The notes below the pieces were generated by a model that made no database searches, was not told the DNA's origin, and saw nothing but the letters and a program-made list of their open reading frames with translations. From an uncultured Bacteroidales bacterium (lineage in GTDB: Bacteria; Bacteroidota; Bacteroidia; Bacteroidales; F082): a DNA stretch of 64,000 bases. This document shows, in pieces, positions 49,607 through 57,317 of this stretch (position 1 is its first letter; the number at the start of each line of letters is the position of its first letter). The stretch spans positions 123,830 through 187,829 of the forward strand of contig ONKA01000010.1 in assembly GCA_900318265.1 (NCBI GenBank), in the 5' to 3' direction. The translations under genes were made by a program, and so were the position numbers.

Positions 49607-51334
49607 ATGGCAAATTATTATAACGATAACCCGAATCTGCAGTTCTACCTCGACCACCCGCTGATGAAGCGCATCGTCGAGCTGAAGGAACGCAATTTCG
49701 CTGATAAGGACACCTACCAAGACGCCCCCGTCGATTACGAAGACGCGATGGAGAACTACCGTCGCGTGCTCGACATCACGGGCGACATCACCGCCAACAT
49801 CATCGAACCCAACTCCGAGAGCGTCGACCTCGAAGGTCCGCATTTGGAGAATGGCCGCATGATCTATGCCTCCAAGACCATGGAGAACCTCGATGCCTGC
49901 ACCAAGGGCGGCCTTTGGGGTGTTTCTATGCCGCGCCGTTACGGCGGTTTGAACCTGCCCATCACCGTCTTCTCTATGCTGAGCGAGATGGTTGCCTCTG
50001 CTGATGCAGGCTTCCAGAACATCTGGTCGCTGCAGTCGTGCATCGACACTTTGTATGAATTCGGCAACGAGGAGCAACGCATGAAATACATCCCGCGCGT
50101 TTGTGCCGGCGAGACCATGTCGATGGACCTCACCGAGCCTGATGCCGGTTCCGACCTGCAAAGCGTCATGCTGAAGGCCACTTATAGTGAAAAGGACGGC
50201 TGCTATCTGCTCAATGGTGTGAAGCGTTTCATCACCAATGGCGACTCCAACATCCACCTCGTGCTGGCTCGTTCCGAGGAAGGCACCAAGGACGGTCGTG
50301 GCCTGTCGATGTTCATTTACGACAAGCGCCAGGGCGGTGTCAATGTGCGCCACATTGAGCATAAGCTTGGTATCCATGGTTCGCCCACCTGCGAGTTGAC
50401 CTACAAGAACGCCAAGGCTGAGCTATGCGGTGAGACCCGTCTGGGCCTTATCAAGTACGTCATGGCCTTGATGAACAGCGCTCGTCTCGGCATCGCCGCG
50501 CAGTCGGTGGGTCTGGGACAAGAGGCTTACAATGAGGCTCTGAAGTATGCCGGTGAGCGTCAGCAGTTCCACAAGAGAATCATCGAATTTCCGGCTGTCT
50601 ATGACATGCTTTCGCGCATGAAGGCTAAGATCGACGCAGGTCGTTCGCTGCTTTACATGACTGCTCGTTATGTCGATATCTACAAGTGCCTTGAGGACAT
50701 CCAGCGCGAGCGTCCGCTGACGCCCGAAGAGCGTGCAGAGTGCAAGAAGTACTCTCGCCTCGCCGATGCCTTCACGCCTTTGGCCAAGGGCATGAACTCC
50801 GAGTATGCCAACCAGAACGCCTACGATGCCATCAGCATCCACGGCGGTTCGGGCTTCATCATGGAGTACAAGTGCCAGCGCCTCTACCGCGACGCCCGTA
50901 TCTTCTCCATCTACGAAGGCACGACGCAGCTGCAGGTGGTGGCCGCCATTCGTTACATTACCAACGGCACTTACCTCACCATCATGAAGGAAATGCTCGA
51001 GAACGAAGTCTCCGAGGACTTGAAACCTTTGCAGAACACAGTACGCACCCTCGTGGAACTCTATGAGCAGAGCATCAACTACGTGAAGGCTGCCAACAAC
51101 CAGGAGGTTCAGGACTTCTTGGCCCGTCGTCTCTACGACATGACCGGCGACATCATGATGTCGCTCCTCATCCTCGACGACGCCACTCACGCCCCGCACC
51201 TCTTCACCCAGTCGGCCAACGTTTACGTCCATTCCGCCGAGGAAGACGTCATCGGCAAGAGCGTCTATGTGAAGAACTTCATCGAGGAAGACTTGGTGAA
51301 CTTCAGGGCTAAGGCTCAAGAAGTGGCTGAGTAA
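49607..51334 (+). CDS. Acyl-CoA dehydrogenase
   Basis: A 575-residue flavin enzyme, third gene of the etfB-etfA-acd unit, expected to oxidise an acyl-CoA and pass electrons to EtfAB. The FAD and substrate regions are recognisable: MSMDLTEPDAGSDLQSVMLK, then HKLGIHGSPTCELTYKNAKA, then RQQFHKRIIEFPAVYDMLSR and the C-terminal GGSGFIMEYKCQRLYRDARI with IYEGTTQLQ. It is about 190 residues longer than short-chain acyl-CoA dehydrogenases, the extra part being an alpha-helical C-terminus. The substrate is unknown; in gut anaerobes such clusters may support fatty-acid or amino-acid fermentation. Confidence 0.92.
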   Translation: MANYYNDNPNLQFYLDHPLMKRIVELKERNFADKDTYQDAPVDYEDAMENYRRVLDITGDITANIIEPNSESVDLEGPHLENGRMIYASKTMENLDACTKGGLWGVSMPRRYGGLNLPITVFSMLSEMVASADAGFQNIWSLQSCIDTLYEFGNEEQRMKYIPRVCAGETMSMDLTEPDAGSDLQSVMLKATYSEKDGCYLLNGVKRFITNGDSNIHLVLARSEEGTKDGRGLSMFIYDKRQGGVNVRHIEHKLGIHGSPTCELTYKNAKAELCGETRLGLIKYVMALMNSARLGIAAQSVGLGQEAYNEALKYAGERQQFHKRIIEFPAVYDMLSRMKAKIDAGRSLLYMTARYVDIYKCLEDIQRERPLTPEERAECKKYSRLADAFTPLAKGMNSEYANQNAYDAISIHGGSGFIMEYKCQRLYRDARIFSIYEGTTQLQVVAAIRYITNGTYLTIMKEMLENEVSEDLKPLQNTVRTLVELYEQSINYVKAANNQEVQDFLARRLYDMTGDIMMSLLILDDATHAPHLFTQSANVYVHSAEEDVIGKSVYVKNFIEEDLVNFRAKAQEVAE

Positions 51335-51357
51335 GCTTCGCTTAATGCTAATGAAAA

Positions 51358-51387
51358 AGCGCGTCTCGGTTGAGGCGCGCTTTTTTT
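51358..51387. terminator. Terminator after the acyl-CoA dehydrogenase gene
   Basis: AGCGCG, TCTCGGTTGAGG, CGCGCT: a stem with TCTC/GAG pairs inside the loop, followed by seven T. On the minus strand AAAAAGCGCG precedes, so it can also serve the convergent lipoprotein gene. Confidence 0.87.
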
Positions 51388-51402
51388 GCATAGTTTTAGA
51401 GT

Positions 51403-52692
51403 CTATTCTTTTACCATCTTTTCGCCATCCCAGACAAACTTGGTTTGAGTGCCATTGTTGAACAAGACACCATTTTCGGTGAATGTGGCTGGACTATAAC
51501 GGTAGAGAGAGACGTCAGCGATGCATTCGGCGATCTCGGGTTCTAGCGGCATGGGGGTCAGTGTCCCTTGGTCGTAGTGGTAGCTGTTGAAGGAGAACGA
51601 GGGTTCAAAGGTGGGTTCTTCGTGAGCGGCTTCTTCGCCCAAAACCCAAGCCACATATTCATACACCTTCATGGTGCCGTTTTCAAGCGGGAAACATTTA
51701 AAAGCGTGATAGTAGCCTTGCTCCGTACCGGGAAATGCAATGTCAATGCCATCATTGGTGCTATACTCTTCGTAATATCTATCGGCTTCGTATTCGTCGC
51801 CATAATCCAACAAATCGTTGTTCTCGCCCAGTTTTGCGTGTTCCTGCAACAGAGCGTGCCAAACTTGATTGTAAATGGGCCACCAGTCTCCTTCAAACTC
51901 CTCTTCCTCATCGTAATAGGGTTCCTCGCTTTCTCTGTAAAAATCCTCAAACCGGTATTGGTATTCTGGATGGTAGGCCTTGAAGACGGTACTGAGTGCA
52001 TCATAGAATTGGTCTATGGTGCCGTCTTTCCATCGTCTGGCCCAGAAATACAGGAAGTGTCCTTCAGAGCCGTTCCCGGTCCAAGAATCCACATCGATGT
52101 AGACATAGTCGCGGAAGACGCATGAGATTTCGTAGCAGAATCCTTTGTTTTCCACCAATTCGTTGAGGATTTTATTTCGGGTTTCCTCCACACTGGCATC
52201 CATATCCATCCGTGAGGGAAGGCCTTCATCGTACAGCGCATCGTGCAGCACCATCATGATGAGCATTTTGTCGTAGAGGTATTGGTCCACAAGGTTTTTG
52301 CTTTTTTCCACAAACTGCTTGTCTGCGACCACTTTTTTTGCAAGGTTGGCAAGGTACTGAATGGCCTTTGGATTGTAGTGCCCAAACTCGGCCTCGTTGT
52401 CGAGGTCCCATTGTCCGTCATGATGGGGGCCGGACGCATAGAGAGGGCAGGGGAGCATCTTTTCAAGCTCTTCTAGCGAAATCAGTGAGGCGAGGTGGCT
52501 CCCTGTGACACGGATGCCACATACCGGCCAATAGTCATACATGTCGGTAAGTGTGTGGTTCGTCTTGTCGAGGTTCATTGCGGCGTCTTTGAAACGCTGT
52601 ACGTTTTCTTTGTCGTTGTTGCATGCACTGAAAGCAAAAACGAGGGCCATGACCGAAAGGGTCAACGCCAGTTTTGTAAAGACTTTATTCAT
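51403..52692 (-). CDS. Hypothetical lipoprotein
   Basis: A 429-residue protein with a lipoprotein signal peptide (Cys24 in FAFSACNNDKENV). The rest is soluble, rich in acidic and aromatic residues, with a Tyr/Glu cluster at about residues 265-335 (YYDEEEEFEGDWWPIYNQVW) and repeated H-x-x-x-x-D-E/Y elements. I recognise no family. A -7 box TATTTTTG lies at 52715-52722. It stands alone and ends next to a shared terminator. Confidence 0.6.
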   Translation of the reverse strand: MNKVFTKLALTLSVMALVFAFSACNNDKENVQRFKDAAMNLDKTNHTLTDMYDYWPVCGIRVTGSHLASLISLEELEKMLPCPLYASGPHHDGQWDLDNEAEFGHYNPKAIQYLANLAKKVVADKQFVEKSKNLVDQYLYDKMLIMMVLHDALYDEGLPSRMDMDASVEETRNKILNELVENKGFCYEISCVFRDYVYIDVDSWTGNGSEGHFLYFWARRWKDGTIDQFYDALSTVFKAYHPEYQYRFEDFYRESEEPYYDEEEEFEGDWWPIYNQVWHALLQEHAKLGENNDLLDYGDEYEADRYYEEYSTNDGIDIAFPGTEQGYYHAFKCFPLENGTMKVYEYVAWVLGEEAAHEEPTFEPSFSFNSYHYDQGTLTPMPLEPEIAECIADVSLYRYSPATFTENGVLFNNGTQTKFVWDGEKMVKE

Positions 52693-52872
52693 AATGTTAA
52701 TGTTTAGGATGCTTCAAAAATACAACTTTTTTGAATAGCTGTGATGAAAATAGTGTTTGCCATGAAATAGTGACTCTTTGCTACGTTTGGGATGTTAAAA
52801 ATGAAGATGTGAGGTCAAAGACTATTCCGAAAATTCCGTATTATTGCACCCACAATTCAAACCCAAGACAAA

Positions 52873-54267
52873 ATGAAAAAACTTTTCATAGCATTCCTCG
52901 CTGCCTTCCTGTTATGCGGTAGCCTACAAACCCAAGCACAAAGCGACGGCGTGACGCTGTATTTCAGCACGGAAGAGATGCCCGACCTCATCAAGTGCCT
53001 GCCTCCGCCGCCCGACACCATCGGTGTTGACTTCGCCCACGACATCATGCGTTACATGTGGGGCAAGACACAACGTTGCGATTCGGTCCGCGCAGCTCTA
53101 GTGTTTCGTGATGCCGTGTGGAACTACGACTCGCTTTTTGCCGTTTTTAGTGTGCCCTTCGGCATCGAAATCTCCAAGGAAGGCACACCCGAGATATACA
53201 AATACTTGGTCAACAGCCTATCCACCATCGACCAGACGCGCGTCAAGCCGAAGGCCTTCTACCATCGCAAGCGCCCGTTTGAACGCTTCCACGAACACAT
53301 GCTTACGCGGTATGAAGAAGTTGAACTTTCGGGCGAAGGCTCCTATCCCTCGGGCCACAGCCAGCGTGGCTATGCCGTTGCTTTGCTGCTCTCTGAGGTC
53401 AATCCAGCCAATGCCGATACCATCATGGCGCGCGGCTACATGTATGGCGAGAGCCGTGTTATCGCTGGTGCCCACTGGCAGAGCGATGTGGATGCCAGTC
53501 GCCTTTGTGCTGCCATCGGCTTGGCCCGCCTTCACACTAGTTCCGCTTTCCTTGAACAACTTGCCAAGGCCCAAGCCGAGTTCAAGCAGCTGACAGGGGT
53601 GTTGCCGTCCACTGATGATGCCAGCCAGTTTGTTAACGTTACCGACGTCGTTTCCGATGCCATCTTGGAAATACGTTATTACAGCACTTATAATTTCGTT
53701 GGTGCCCGCGTGGACGGCTATGAGGAACCGATCGCCTTGCTCACGCGCCAGGCTGCCGACAGCCTCCGTGCCGTGAGCGACGACCTCATGAAACAAGGCT
53801 ATCGCCTGAAGATATTTGACGCCTATCGTCCGCAGTGTGCCGTTGACCATTTTGTGCGTTGGGCTGCTGATGTCAACGATACACTGATGAAGCCCTATTT
53901 CTATCCTGATGTGCCTCGCGATAGGCTTTTCGAGTTGGGCTATATTGCCAAGAAGAGCGGTCACACGCGTGGCTCCACTATCGACCTCACCTTGTTCGAC
54001 ATGGCAACAGAAAAGGAAGTGGACATGGGTGGCACATTTGATTGGTTCGGCATAGAGAGTTATCCCGATTTTGGTGGCAATCCCAATACGGGGAAATACA
54101 AGCCTAATGGCCGTATTACCGCCGAGCAATTCCACAACCGCATGATACTGCGTGAGGCCATGATGCGTCACGGCTTCAAGCCCATCGGCGAGGAGTGGTG
54201 GCACTTCACGTTGAAGAATGAGCCTTTCCCCGATACTTATTTCACTTTCCCAGTGAAGAAGCTTTAA
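52873..54267 (+). CDS. PAP2 phosphatase-VanX D-Ala-D-Ala dipeptidase fusion
   Basis: A 464-residue exported protein with two enzyme domains. Signal peptide residues 1-22. Residues about 50-245 are a class A acid phosphatase/PAP2 domain with all three motifs: K127-A-F-Y-H-R-K-R134-P135, P159-S-G-H162 and S194-R195-x5-H201-x3-D205. Residues about 258-460 are a VanX-type M15 peptidase with zinc ligands H364 and D371 (SGHTRGSTIDLT) and catalytic/ligand E441 and H444 (EEWWHF). Periplasmic action is expected, one domain on a phospholipid or other phosphomonoester, the other on D-Ala-D-Ala or a similar dipeptide. The stop overlaps the convergent gene by 4 nt. Confidence 0.9.
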   Translation: MKKLFIAFLAAFLLCGSLQTQAQSDGVTLYFSTEEMPDLIKCLPPPPDTIGVDFAHDIMRYMWGKTQRCDSVRAALVFRDAVWNYDSLFAVFSVPFGIEISKEGTPEIYKYLVNSLSTIDQTRVKPKAFYHRKRPFERFHEHMLTRYEEVELSGEGSYPSGHSQRGYAVALLLSEVNPANADTIMARGYMYGESRVIAGAHWQSDVDASRLCAAIGLARLHTSSAFLEQLAKAQAEFKQLTGVLPSTDDASQFVNVTDVVSDAILEIRYYSTYNFVGARVDGYEEPIALLTRQAADSLRAVSDDLMKQGYRLKIFDAYRPQCAVDHFVRWAADVNDTLMKPYFYPDVPRDRLFELGYIAKKSGHTRGSTIDLTLFDMATEKEVDMGGTFDWFGIESYPDFGGNPNTGKYKPNGRITAEQFHNRMILREAMMRHGFKPIGEEWWHFTLKNEPFPDTYFTFPVKKL

Positions 54268-55277
54268 GAATGGGGTGTGTACAATCGCCCTTGCCAAGTG
54301 TCGCGTTCTTCCATCCGTTTTTCAATCTTGGCAAGCACCTCGTCATAGCGCAGCTTCATCCATGGCTCGCTGACAAGGAAGCGTGGCGGCACCTCGCCGG
54401 CAAAACGCTCGATGACGATGTTTGGGTTAAGCCGCTCGGCGAAGTCGATGACAAAATCGATGTATTCCTCGAGGTTAAAGAGATGGAAATGCTCGGAATG
54501 CTCAAGGTATTCTTCAGCCATTGTGGTGCCTTTGAAGATTTGCAGTTGGTGGAATTTGACCGTGGTTAAAGGCAGTCGCGAGATGAAGTCTGCAGCATCA
54601 AGCATCATTCCCTTGGTTTCTCCAGGTAGGCCAAAGATGAAATGCGCTCCGCAAGGGATGCCATAGTCGGCAGTTAGGCGGATGGCTCGTTCTGCCGTGG
54701 CGAAGTCGTGCCCTCGGTTGACGCGCTTCAAAGTTTCGTCATACACACTTTCTACGCCGTATTCCAACATGATATAATATGTTTGCTTTATCTCATTGAG
54801 GTATTGCAAAAGCTCCTCGTCAACCAAATCGGGTCGCGTTCCGATGACGATACCAATGATTTCTGGTGTTTCTAAGGTTTTTGAAGCCATGTCATTCCGA
54901 GGCGGGCATTGCGGGAGGTGGGAATCTATGGCTTCAAAAGCCTGCTCATAGATACTCTTCAACTCTTCAATCGGCTTGTAAGTATTCGAAAACGGTTGAA
55001 AATAAGCCAAATACTTGTTCGCCCGACGATATCTTCTTTGATGAAACTCAATGCCTTCTTCAATTTGTTGCTTGATGGACTTCTCGGGCCGACAATACGA
55101 CGGGTTGAAGGCCTCATTGCTGCAAAAAGTGCAACCACCCGTGCTGATTTTCCCATCTCTATTGGGACAACTGAAGCCCGCGTCGATACTGATCTTTTGC
55201 ACACGTCCGCCGAACTGCTTCGTGAAGTAGTTGCTGTAGCTGTTGAATCTGCGTTCGTCTCCCCAGGGATAAGTCAT
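54264..55277 (-). CDS. TIGR01212 family radical SAM protein (YhcC-like) with an inserted repeat
   Basis: A 337-residue radical SAM protein of the YhcC group, of unknown substrate, with the spaced cluster motif C37...C49-x-x-C52 (SCPNRDGKISTGGCTFC) and the family blocks IVIGTRPDLVDEELLQYL, YGVESVYDETLKRVNRGHDF and GAHFIFGLPGETKGMMLDA. Residues about 113-133 (AIDSHLPQCPPRNDMASKTL) are encoded by a 61-bp element with 12-bp perfect terminal inverted repeats (54879-54939); homologues run straight from YEQAF to PEIIGIVIGTRPD. The ATG overlaps the stop of the MbnH-like gene by 4 nt, placing this enzyme in an MbnP-MbnH-like operon. Confidence 0.88.
   Translation of the reverse strand: MTYPWGDERRFNSYSNYFTKQFGGRVQKISIDAGFSCPNRDGKISTGGCTFCSNEAFNPSYCRPEKSIKQQIEEGIEFHQRRYRRANKYLAYFQPFSNTYKPIEELKSIYEQAFEAIDSHLPQCPPRNDMASKTLETPEIIGIVIGTRPDLVDEELLQYLNEIKQTYYIMLEYGVESVYDETLKRVNRGHDFATAERAIRLTADYGIPCGAHFIFGLPGETKGMMLDAADFISRLPLTTVKFHQLQIFKGTTMAEEYLEHSEHFHLFNLEEYIDFVIDFAERLNPNIVIERFAGEVPPRFLVSEPWMKLRYDEVLAKIEKRMEERDTWQGRLYTPHS
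54879..54939. repeat. 61-bp element with 12-bp perfect terminal inverted repeats inside a radical SAM gene
   Basis: TTTTGAAGCCAT at 54879-54890 and ATGGCTTCAAAA at 54928-54939 are exact inverted repeats. Between them is a REP-like core (ATTCCGAGGCGGGCATT...GGGAAT) with its own stem. It is translated in frame. No flanking target-site duplication was seen. Confidence 0.88.
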
Positions 55278-56317
55278 GGCTTGGAATAGTCAGGATTGTT
55301 TAAGAAAGTCTCATCCGTCAAGGTATTCAAAAACGCCTTGAGCTGCGCCTTCTCCAAGTCGGTGAGCCGCACACCACCGTCCATTACATGATGCATCAGT
55401 GGGTTGATGTTCTCGGAGTCTTTCACACCTTCACTGTAAAAGTCGATGACTTCGCCCAAAGTGGTGAAGCGTCCATCATGCATATAGGGTGCCGAAACGG
55501 CGATGTTGCGCAGGGTAGGGGCTTTGTAGGCACCTCGGTCCCAATGGCTTCCCGTGACGGCGGCGCGGTCTTCTGGATCATTAAACTCGTCGTCCAAACC
55601 GTTGTTATAGAACAGGTTGGTGGTCATCAAGGCCAGACCGCCACCACCATGGCAGTGGAAACAGTCGGCACCTTCTTCGGTGCAAAACAACTCGTATCCT
55701 GCCTTTTCGTCTTCGGTAAGCTCCTCATCACCCTGTAGATATCGGTCAAATTTGCTGTTGGCAGAGACTAGGCTTCTCACAAACTGTGCAATGGCTTTTT
55801 CCACATTGACAAAGGTGATTTCTCGGCTGCCGAAGGCCTTCTCGAACAACTCGGGATAATCATCGGTCTTCTGCAAGTATTTGACTACCTGGTTGGTATC
55901 GGCATTGATTTCAACCGGACTTGTGACTGCCGCCAAGACCATGTCTTCCAAAGTGGCCACACTACCATTCCAGCCCAAACCCGTGCGGTTCCAAGCCAGA
56001 TTGATCAAAGGAAGCATGGCATGATGGGTGTTGGTCGGGGCGCCAAACTCAAAGTTGTTTTCTTGATGGTGGCAAGAAGAGCAACTGCGGATGCCGTCGG
56101 TGCCGTCGCGGCCCGAGAGTCTTGGGTCGTAAAACAGTTTCCTGCCCAAGGCCACACCTTCCTCGGTCATGGGATTGTCGGCAGGGATGTTGTTTTTCGT
56201 GGGGAAATAGGATGGCTGCACCAGCTCATAAGCCGTTGGCATATAAGCGTTGTGTTCAGGGTTGCACGAAAGCAGGCCGAACAGCATTAGGGGTACTATC
56301 CAAAACAAGCGCCTCAT
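55274..56317 (-). CDS. Di-haem cytochrome c peroxidase, MauG/MbnH-like lipoprotein
   Basis: A 347-residue protein with a lipoprotein signal (Cys18 in LLSCNPEHN) and two haem-binding motifs, CSSCH (SCSSCHHQENNFE) and CFHCH (ADCFHCHGGGG). It has the family blocks GRKLFYDPRLSGRDGTDG and AYKAPTLRNIAVSAPYMHDG with GRFTTLGEVIDFY. This is a CCP/MauG-fold enzyme. The upstream gene encodes an MbnP-like protein, so it most likely belongs to the MbnH branch, in which a di-haem enzyme oxidises a tryptophan of MbnP to kynurenine to make a copper site. That assignment is inference from the pairing. Confidence 0.88.
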   Translation of the reverse strand: MRRLFWIVPLMLFGLLSCNPEHNAYMPTAYELVQPSYFPTKNNIPADNPMTEEGVALGRKLFYDPRLSGRDGTDGIRSCSSCHHQENNFEFGAPTNTHHAMLPLINLAWNRTGLGWNGSVATLEDMVLAAVTSPVEINADTNQVVKYLQKTDDYPELFEKAFGSREITFVNVEKAIAQFVRSLVSANSKFDRYLQGDEELTEDEKAGYELFCTEEGADCFHCHGGGGLALMTTNLFYNNGLDDEFNDPEDRAAVTGSHWDRGAYKAPTLRNIAVSAPYMHDGRFTTLGEVIDFYSEGVKDSENINPLMHHVMDGGVRLTDLEKAQLKAFLNTLTDETFLNNPDYSKP

Positions 56318-57240
56318 GACTGGTTTTTGTCGCTTTCCTTGATTTGCTCAAAGGTTTGCCTGACATTCTCCCAAGTCCAAAAATGGGGCTTTGGCGTGGC
56401 ATAATGCATCACCTCGTTGAACTTTTCCACTAGTTTTGCTTCTCTTTTCATCTTTATATTGTTGTCGTCTGGTTTTCCAATTTTGAACACGTCTTTCCCG
56501 TTGCCGTTGAACAAGCGTTGCGCATTTTGGTTCTGCATGATACTGCTACCCAACTCGTTGAAGTCGATGACATGCGGATTGCGGAACCAATTGTCGACGA
56601 CCATGGTCAAGTCAAGTCGGTTGTCGGCATTTGCCTTGACGTCGAAATCGAGGGGCAACTCCACGATGAAGTAGTTTTGGTAGAACTCAGTGCAATCCTC
56701 GTTTTGTCCAATGCCGAGGTGAATGGCAAAGGGCTTGAGTCGGCCTGATGAACCAGCATACTTCCCGTTGAGTTTCATATAATGGTAGCCACCGCCCAAC
56801 ACGTCGGGCCAAAACATCTCCGACTCAGGCGGATCGTTGAAAAGGCCAGTATAGTTGTCATAGTCATCCAATCCAAAGGTGAAACGTATGGCTGTGTAGT
56901 GACCTGTTTTTACAGGGCAGGAACGCAAGTTTTGCGTTTCTGGGATGTCGGTGTCGATGTAGAAGATTCTGCTGGCGTCCAAAGTGTCGGAAAGCCATCT
57001 TTGTTGAAGCAAGGTCCAGTCGCCATCCTCGTTTTTCAGTTCGATATCGGAGAGAAACCATTGGATTTCGGTGATGAGGAATAGGTTACCCGCTTCGTTG
57101 GTGTAGCATAAAGTATCGGTAATCAACGGCTTTCCATTGATTTCATAGTTGACTTTAAGGTCGATTTCGGCCTGGTCGTTGCGTTTTGTGCAGGCAACTG
57201 CCAACACGGCCAACAACATAACTAGTATTCTAGTCTTCAT
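56314..57240 (-). CDS. MbnP-like copper-binding lipoprotein
   Basis: A 308-residue exported protein starting at ATG 57240 (MKTRILVMLLAVLAVACTKR), with lipobox Cys17. It shows the MbnP-family layout: a beta-sandwich with LKVNYEINGKPLITDTLCYT, NEAGNLFLITEIQWFLSDIE, a SEMFWPDVLGGGYHYMKLNG block with the candidate modified tryptophan, and IHLGIGQNEDCTEF. MbnP proteins bind copper next to a kynurenine made by MbnH. It is directly upstream of the MbnH-like gene, overlapping by 4 nt. A -7-like TACTTTCG (57266-57259) lies upstream. Confidence 0.83.
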   Translation of the reverse strand: MKTRILVMLLAVLAVACTKRNDQAEIDLKVNYEINGKPLITDTLCYTNEAGNLFLITEIQWFLSDIELKNEDGDWTLLQQRWLSDTLDASRIFYIDTDIPETQNLRSCPVKTGHYTAIRFTFGLDDYDNYTGLFNDPPESEMFWPDVLGGGYHYMKLNGKYAGSSGRLKPFAIHLGIGQNEDCTEFYQNYFIVELPLDFDVKANADNRLDLTMVVDNWFRNPHVIDFNELGSSIMQNQNAQRLFNGNGKDVFKIGKPDDNNIKMKREAKLVEKFNEVMHYATPKPHFWTWENVRQTFEQIKESDKNQS

Positions 57241-57289
57241 TTTCGATGTTTTCTGGTCGCGAAAGTACAAAAATTCTGCCAAATTTGTG

Positions 57290-57297
57290 TAATTTTG
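57290..57297 (+). promoter_or_regulatory. -7 box for the DUF2027-Smr gene
   Basis: TAATTTTG, 20 nt before the ATG at 57318. It faces away from the MbnP promoter, the two being about 24 nt apart. Confidence 0.65.
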
Positions 57298-57317
57298 CCG
57301 CCTTAAATCGAAAAACT

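Noticed and set aside
54879-54939. Target-site duplication at the TIR element
   Set aside because: The flanking bases (CTAAGG on one side, GCCTGC on the other) show no direct repeat.
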